DNA of 16,196 nucleotides from Paracoccaceae bacterium (GTDB lineage: Bacteria > Pseudomonadota > Alphaproteobacteria > Rhodobacterales > Rhodobacteraceae), in contig JAMWZF010000007.1 in NCBI GenBank assembly GCA_024304875.1, positions 1-16,196 on the forward strand, read 5' to 3'. The notes beneath the pieces were generated by a model. It made no database searches, was not told where the DNA came from, and saw nothing but the letters and a program-made list of their open reading frames with translations. Both the position numbers and the translations under genes were made by a program. The stretch's first letter is position 1. Each line of letters begins with the position of its first letter. Below, one piece after another: positions 12,413 to 16,196 of this stretch.

Positions 12413-13633
12413 TCAGACCACCGCGCCGACCTTGACGGAGAAGCCGCCGCCGCGCAGGTGACTGAGGATCTCCTCGACGTGGAAGCGATCCCGCGCTTCA
12501 ATCACGATTTCCAGCTCGGCCCGTTTGAGCGAGACGGTCTGCATCATCCGCTGGTGAATGACCTCGATCACGTTGGCCCCCGCCTCGCCGATCAGGCGGG
12601 AGATTTCGGCAAGCTGGCCGGGGCGGTCGTCGATTTCGAAGGCCAGGCGGGTGATGCGGCCGTCGCGGACGAGGCCGCGGAGGATGAGGGTGGACAGAAG
12701 CCGGCTGTCGATGTTGCCGCCGCAGACGACGAGGCCGACGGAGCGGCCCTTCAGCCGCTCCGCCTCGGCCTTGATGAGGGCGAGGCCCGCGCCAGGCGCG
12801 CCTTCGGCCACGATCTTCTCGTGCGAGAGCAGGTCGAAGATGGCGGCCTCGATCTCGGGCTCGGTGACCGAACCGATGCGGTCGACGTGCGCACGAATGA
12901 GGGCAAGGTTAGCCTCTGAGGGCACGCGGACGGCGATGCCCTCGGCCAGCGTCGCACCGTCGAAGTGGGTTTCGGTCCCGTTGAACTGGGCTTTGACGGC
13001 GTCGAAGAGGTGGGCTTGCGCGCCGACCACCTCGACCTCGGGCTTCAGCGCCTTGATCGCCGTCGCCATGCCCGCGATCAGCCCGCCGCCGCCGACGGGC
13101 ACGACGATGGTATCGAGGTCGGGGGCCTGCTCCAGCATCTCGAGCGCGACAGTCCCCTGCCCCGCCACCACGGCCGGGTCGTCGAACGGGTGGACAAAGG
13201 TGAGTCCCTCCCGGGCGGCCATGTCGAGGGTAAAGGCGACGCTGTCGTCGAAGCCGTCACCATGGGTTATGACGCGCGCGCCAAAATCCTCGGTCCGCTT
13301 GATCTTGTTGAAGGGGGTGCCCTCGGGCATCACGATGACCGACCGGATGCCGAGGCGGGTGGCGTGGTAGGCGAGGCCTTGCGCGTGGTTGCCGGCAGAG
13401 CAGGCGATGACGCCCTTGGCGCGGTCGGCTTCCGATAGGGTCAGCAGCTTGTTCAGCGCGCCGCGCGCCTTGAAGGCGTTGGTGTGCTGAAGCGTTTCCA
13501 GCTTCAGGTAGAGGTCGATCCCAAGGAGGGACGACAGCCGGGTGGCCCGCACGGTGGGGGTGCGGACCGTCGCGTCCCTGATCGCGTCATGGGCCCGGCG
13601 GATGTCCTCGAGGGTCAGGCTGTGGTCCGGCAT
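12413..13633 (-). CDS. ilvA: Threonine ammonia-lyase (threonine dehydratase) with ACT domain
   Basis: A 406-residue PLP enzyme that deaminates L-threonine to 2-oxobutanoate, the entry to isoleucine synthesis or threonine breakdown. The PLP lysine is K56 in TNAFKARGA, the substrate loop is SAGNHAQG (79-86), and the phosphate loop is GGGGLIAG (180-187). VVCGGNID follows near 320. The C-terminal part (about 329-404) carries one ACT-like domain (AFEIDDRPGQLAEISRLIGE). This is the mid-length form with a single regulatory domain, so the biosynthetic IlvA and catabolic TdcB roles cannot be told apart from sequence. It lies 85 bases behind rpmD but after a terminator, so it is unlikely to share the ribosomal transcript fully. 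Its ribosome-binding site is weak (AGAGG). Confidence 0.93.
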   Translation of the reverse strand: MPDHSLTLEDIRRAHDAIRDATVRTPTVRATRLSSLLGIDLYLKLETLQHTNAFKARGALNKLLTLSEADRAKGVIACSAGNHAQGLAYHATRLGIRSVIVMPEGTPFNKIKRTEDFGARVITHGDGFDDSVAFTLDMAAREGLTFVHPFDDPAVVAGQGTVALEMLEQAPDLDTIVVPVGGGGLIAGMATAIKALKPEVEVVGAQAHLFDAVKAQFNGTETHFDGATLAEGIAVRVPSEANLALIRAHVDRIGSVTEPEIEAAIFDLLSHEKIVAEGAPGAGLALIKAEAERLKGRSVGLVVCGGNIDSRLLSTLILRGLVRDGRITRLAFEIDDRPGQLAEISRLIGEAGANVIEVIHQRMMQTVSLKRAELEIVIEARDRFHVEEILSHLRGGGFSVKVGAVV

Positions 13634-13658
13634 GGCGGAAACCTCTGGTCTGAAACGA

Positions 13659-13686
13659 CAAATCCCGGCGCTATGGCCGGGATTTG
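13659..13686 (-). terminator. Terminator-like hairpin between rpmD and ilvA
   Basis: CAAATCCCGGC (13659-13669) and GCCGGGATTTG (13676-13686) form a perfect 11-bp stem with a 6-base loop. On the minus strand the stem ends in ATTTG and is followed by TCGTTTC, so it resembles an intrinsic terminator with a modest U-tract. It would close the rpsN-to-rpmD transcript before ilvA. Confidence 0.65.
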
Positions 13687-13696
13687 CGAAGGCTTT

Positions 13697-13716
13697 CCTG
13701 GATCTTGCGATCCGGG
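13697..13716 (-). repeat. GNRA-capped hairpin right after rpmD
   Basis: Read as minus-strand RNA, CCCGGATC-GCAA-GATCCAGG forms an 8-bp stem with one G-T wobble, capped by GCAA, a stable GNRA-type tetraloop. It starts two bases after the rpmD stop and precedes the terminator-like hairpin. A role in protecting the 3' end is plausible. Confidence 0.5.
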
Positions 13717-13718
13717 GC

Positions 13719-13904
13719 TCAGGCGCGCTCTTCGATGATCTCGACCAGATGCGGGATCTTGTCGATCATGCCGCGGATCGAGGGGGTGTCCTCGAGTTCG
13801 CGGGTCTTGTGCATCTTGTTGAGGCCAAGGCCGATGAGGGTCGCGCGCTGGTCCTGCGGGCGACGGATGGGCGAGCCGATCTGCTTGACGACGATGGTTG
13901 CCAT
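13719..13904 (-). CDS. rpmD: 50S ribosomal protein L30
   Basis: A 61-residue L30, with MATIVVKQIGSPIRRPQDQRATLIGLGLNK split across the usual RATL and GLGL signatures and the closing GMIDKIPHLVEI. Only three bases separate it from the rpsE stop, and its GAGGAGG ribosome-binding site lies inside the last rpsE codons, so translation is coupled. In most bacteria rplO follows directly; here a terminator and ilvA come next. Confidence 0.97.
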   Translation of the reverse strand: MATIVVKQIGSPIRRPQDQRATLIGLGLNKMHKTRELEDTPSIRGMIDKIPHLVEIIEERA

Positions 13905-13907
13905 GGA

Positions 13908-14495
13908 TCAGGCCTCCTCGGCCACTTGGGTGGAGGTCTCGGGCGCGTCTTCCCGCCTGGGCAGGATGTCGGCGACCTTCTTGCCCCGGCGCTGGGCGAC
14001 TGAGCGCGGCGACTGCTGCTGGGTCAGACCGTCCAGGGTGGCGCGGATCATGTTGTAGGGGTTCTGCGAGCCGGTCGACTTGGCGACGACGTCGTGAACG
14101 CCCAGCATCTCGAAGACGGCACGCATCGGGCCGCCGGCGATGATGCCGGTACCCGTGGGAGCGGTCCGCATGACGACCTTGCCGGCGCCGTGACGGCCCT
14201 CGATGTCGTGGTGCAGGGTCCGGGCCTCTTTCAGGGGGACGCGGATCATGGCGCGCTTGGCGGCCTCGGTGGCCTTGCGGATGGCCTCGGGGACCTCCTT
14301 GGCCTTGCCCTTGCCGAAGCCGACACGGCCCTTCTGGTCACCGACGACGACCAGCGCGGCGAAACCGAAGTTCTTGCCGCCCTTTGTGGTCTTGGAGACG
14401 CGGTTGATCGCGACCAGGCGGTCGGCGAATTCGGGGGCTTCGTCGCGGTCGCGGCGCCCGCGCCCACCGTCGCGGTTGTTGGGTTCTCTGGCCAT
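13908..14495 (-). CDS. rpsE: 30S ribosomal protein S5
   Basis: A 195-residue S5, important for translational accuracy. The double-stranded RNA-binding part shows VSKTTKGGKNFGFAALVVVGD and GRVGFGKGKAKEVPEAIRKA, and the second domain TAPTGTGIIAGGPMRAVFE. The Arg/Asp-rich N-terminal extension and the acidic C terminus are usual for alphaproteobacteria. The ATG at 14495 has GGAG six bases upstream; the frame extending to 14540 adds a Pro/Ser-rich stretch not expected in S5. It follows rplR after an unusually long, structured 173-base gap. Confidence 0.97.
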   Translation of the reverse strand: MAREPNNRDGGRGRRDRDEAPEFADRLVAINRVSKTTKGGKNFGFAALVVVGDQKGRVGFGKGKAKEVPEAIRKATEAAKRAMIRVPLKEARTLHHDIEGRHGAGKVVMRTAPTGTGIIAGGPMRAVFEMLGVHDVVAKSTGSQNPYNMIRATLDGLTQQQSPRSVAQRRGKKVADILPRREDAPETSTQVAEEA

Positions 14496-14529
14496 GCGGC
14501 TCTCCGAACTTGGGGGCGGCTCGCGCCCC

Positions 14530-14543
14530 GGATTGGTCAATCC
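14530..14543. repeat. Inverted repeat upstream of rpsE
   Basis: GGATTG-GT-CAATCC is a perfect 6-bp dyad, 35 bases upstream of the rpsE start. A second dyad CCCCG-TG-CGGGG (14550-14561) lies next to it. Both are in the rplR-rpsE gap and would fold in the leader of rpsE; neither has a T-tract. Confidence 0.4.
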
Positions 14544-14608
14544 AAGTGGCCCCGTGCGGGGTCCCGGATCATCGGGATGCGGATATCACATCCACACTTT
14601 GAAAGCAG

Positions 14609-14626
14609 GGCGGGCCGAGGCCCGCC
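14609..14626. repeat. First GC hairpin in the rplR-rpsE gap
   Basis: GGCGGGCC-GA-GGCCCGCC is a perfect 8-bp inverted repeat (effectively a 7-bp stem with four-base loop). It is similar in design and sequence to the hairpin at 14644-14663, so the two look like copies of one element. Confidence 0.6.
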
Positions 14627-14643
14627 TTACGGGGCGACGCGAA

Positions 14644-14663
14644 AGGCGGGGCTGGCCCCGCCT
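14644..14663. repeat. Second GC hairpin, just after rplR
   Basis: AGGCGGGGC-TG-GCCCCGCCT is a perfect 9-bp inverted repeat that starts five bases after the rplR stop. With the neighbour at 14609-14626 it forms a tandem pair inside the ribosomal operon. No T-tract follows, so full termination is not expected. Confidence 0.6.
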
Positions 14664-14668
14664 CACCG

Positions 14669-15028
14669 TCAGATCTTGAGACCACCCTCGCGGGCGGCAT
14701 CGGCCAGGGCCTTGATCTTGCCGTGGAACAGGAAGCCGCCACGGTCGAAATAGGCCTCGGTCACGCCGGCGGCCTTGGCACGTTCGGCGATCGCCGCGCC
14801 GACCTTGGCGGCCGCCTCGACGTTGTTCTTGCCGACGATGCCCAGGTCCTTCTCGAGCGAGGAGGCCGAGGCGACGGTCACGCCGTTCACATCGTCGATC
14901 AGCTGGACGCTGATATTCTTGTTCGAGCGGTGAACGGACAGGCGCGGACGCCCGGCGTTGACCTTTTTCAGCTTGTTCCGGACGCGCAGGCGGCGCTTGA
15001 GGAACAAGGAACGCTTGTTGGTTGCCAT
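14669..15028 (-). CDS. rplR: 50S ribosomal protein L18
   Basis: A 119-residue L18 that binds 5S rRNA. RPRLSVHRSNKNISVQLIDD and the C-terminal YFDRGGFLFHGKIKALADAAREGG are diagnostic. The start MATNKRSLFLKRRLRVRNK at 15028 is preceded by AAGGA, which overlaps the TAA stop of rplF, so the two are closely coupled. It is followed by two strong hairpins before rpsE. Confidence 0.97.
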   Translation of the reverse strand: MATNKRSLFLKRRLRVRNKLKKVNAGRPRLSVHRSNKNISVQLIDDVNGVTVASASSLEKDLGIVGKNNVEAAAKVGAAIAERAKAAGVTEAYFDRGGFLFHGKIKALADAAREGGLKI

Positions 15029-15039
15029 CTGTCCGGTCC

Positions 15040-15573
15040 TTACTTCTTCTTGCCTTCCTTGCGGAAGATATACTCCCCAAGGTAGCGGATGCCCTTGCCC
15101 TTGTAGGGCTCGGGCGCGCGCCATTCGCGGATGTTCGCGGCGACCTGGCCGACGACCTGGGCGTCCGCGCCTTCCACGATGACCTGGGTCACCTTGGGGG
15201 CGGTCACGGTCACGCCGGCGGGGACCTCGAAGTCCACGTCGTGCGAATAGCCGAGGTTCAGCTTCAGGGTGTTGCCCTGCATCTGGGCCCGGTAGCCGAC
15301 GCCCTGGATCTCGAGCTCTTTCTTGAAGCCCTCGGTCACGCCGGTGACGCAGTTCTGCACCATGGTGCGGGACATGCCCCACTGCTGGCGGGCGCGCTTG
15401 GACTTGCCGCGCGGCTCCACCTTCACGACGTTGTCCTCGACCTTGAGGGTCACGTCGTCGGTCGCGTTGAAGGTGCGGGTGCCTTTCGGCCCCTTCACTT
15501 CGATGGTCTGGCCCGACACCGTCGCGGTGACGCCGCTGGGCAGTTCGACCGGTCTTTTACCAATTCGAGACAT
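15040..15573 (-). CDS. rplF: 50S ribosomal protein L6
   Basis: A 177-residue L6 located near the factor-binding region of the large subunit. MSRIGKRPVELPSGV at the start and the C-terminal signature EWRAPEPYKGKGIRYLGE are diagnostic. It lies 14 bases after rpsH, with the rpsH stop TAA running into the GGGAG ribosome-binding site, and 11 bases before rplR. Confidence 0.98.
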   Translation of the reverse strand: MSRIGKRPVELPSGVTATVSGQTIEVKGPKGTRTFNATDDVTLKVEDNVVKVEPRGKSKRARQQWGMSRTMVQNCVTGVTEGFKKELEIQGVGYRAQMQGNTLKLNLGYSHDVDFEVPAGVTVTAPKVTQVIVEGADAQVVGQVAANIREWRAPEPYKGKGIRYLGEYIFRKEGKKK

Positions 15574-15587
15574 TGCTTGCGGCTCCC

Positions 15588-15980
15588 TTAGAAGACAGTG
15601 CAGAGGACCTCGCCACCCACGTTCTGGGAACGCGCGGCGGCGTCGGACATGACACCTTTGGGGGTGGAGACGATCGAGACACCAAGGCCCTGACGGACCG
15701 ACGGGATGTCCTTCACGCCCATGTAGACGCGGCGGCCCGGCTTGGAGACGCGCTTCAGTTCGCGGATGACCGGGGTGCCCTCGTAGTACTTGAGGGAGAT
15801 CTCGAAGGCCGGGTGGCCCTCGACGGTCTTGGTCTCTTCGTAGCCGCGGATGTAGCCTTCGTTCGTCAGCACGTCGAGCACCCAGGCCCGCAGCTTGGAC
15901 GCCGGGGTCTGGACGGTGGACTTGCCGCGCTGCTGGCCGTTGCGGATGCGGGTGAGCATATCGCCGATAGGATCGTTCAT
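15588..15980 (-). CDS. rpsH: 30S ribosomal protein S8
   Basis: A 130-residue S8, a primary 16S rRNA binder and in Escherichia coli the repressor of the spc operon. MNDPIGDMLTRIRNGQQRGK and the C-terminal GVSIVSTPKGVMSDAAARSQNVGGEVLC are characteristic. A strong GGGAGGG runs on from the rpsN stop. Whether S8 regulates this operon, which lacks its usual continuous order, cannot be seen. Confidence 0.98.
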   Translation of the reverse strand: MNDPIGDMLTRIRNGQQRGKSTVQTPASKLRAWVLDVLTNEGYIRGYEETKTVEGHPAFEISLKYYEGTPVIRELKRVSKPGRRVYMGVKDIPSVRQGLGVSIVSTPKGVMSDAAARSQNVGGEVLCTVF

Positions 15981-15995
15981 ATCATCTGCCCTCCC

Positions 15996-16196
15996 TTACC
16001 AGCTGGATTTCACGAGGCCGGGAATCTGGCCGTTGGAGCCGAGGTTCCGCAGCGCGATCCGGCTGACCTTGAGCTTGCGGTAATACGCATGCGGGCGGCC
16101 GGTCAGCTGGCAGCGGTTGTGAAGCCGGGTGGGCGAGGAGTTGCGGGGCAGTTTCGCCAGTTCCAGGCGCGCCTTGAACCGCTCTTCCATCGGCTT
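15996..16196 (-). CDS. rpsN: 30S ribosomal protein S14, partial (5' end outside window)
   Basis: The last 66 residues of S14, cut by the right edge of the window; a full-length protein would have about 101. RLHNRCQLTGRPHAYYRKLKVSR and the ending GQIPGLVKSSW identify it. Only one cysteine is present in the region where zinc-binding forms carry CxxC pairs, so this is the long, zinc-independent type. The stop is 15 bases before rpsH. Confidence 0.96.
   Translation of the reverse strand, partial: KPMEERFKARLELAKLPRNSSPTRLHNRCQLTGRPHAYYRKLKVSRIALRNLGSNGQIPGLVKSSW

Noticed and set aside
11627..12919. Plus-strand frame of 430 codons across the hydrolase and ilvA
   Set aside because: It spans two well-supported genes on the opposite strand and is a composition artefact.
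14530..14543. TTGACC within the dyad before rpsE as a promoter
   Set aside because: The sequence at the -10 distance is GC-only, so the dyad is described only as an inverted repeat.
1..16196. CRISPR arrays, tRNA or rRNA genes, transposases, integrases, phage genes
   Set aside because: No regularly spaced repeats, cloverleaf-like sequence or mobile-element protein was seen on either strand.

Overview
The window is a chromosomal segment from an alphaproteobacterium, most likely a Rhodobacteraceae (roseobacter-type) member. This rests on the high GC content, the wording of the ribosomal proteins, RpoA and SecY, the zinc-free type of S14, and the presence of a small protein family typical of that group. 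Almost everything is transcribed leftward (minus strand); one clear gene runs rightward. I judged identities from protein sequence alone and ran no searches.

Read in the direction of transcription, from the right edge, the window opens with the first part of the spc ribosomal protein cluster: rpsN (cut by the edge), rpsH, rplF, rplR, rpsE and rpmD. A strong terminator-like hairpin follows rpmD. The cluster is then interrupted by about 3.9 kb: threonine dehydratase (ilvA), a Tat-exported metallo-beta-lactamase-fold hydrolase with its own terminator, a small alanine-rich protein, and on the opposite strand a secreted DUF4394-type protein with its own terminator. The ribosomal cluster resumes with rplO, secY and adk, which have a good sigma-70-like promoter inside the gap. 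A second good promoter with a long structured leader precedes the alpha operon rpsM, rpsK, rpoA and rplQ, which ends in an intrinsic terminator.

Beyond that terminator lies a quorum-sensing pair, a LuxR-type regulator followed by a LuxI-type acyl-homoserine-lactone synthase. It sits between the alpha operon and a compact housekeeping block of rarA, crcB and rluC (crcB and rluC overlap in an ATGA). The stretch around luxR and just upstream is visibly poorer in GC than the rest, and a small possible gene lies divergent to luxR. This is the most accessory-looking part of the window.

The main points worth following up are the luxR-luxI insertion with a possibly leaderless luxR promoter, the divergent small ORF, the split spc cluster, and the perfect GC-rich inverted repeats in nearly every long gap between ribosomal genes. 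I found no tRNA, rRNA, CRISPR array, transposase or integrase.
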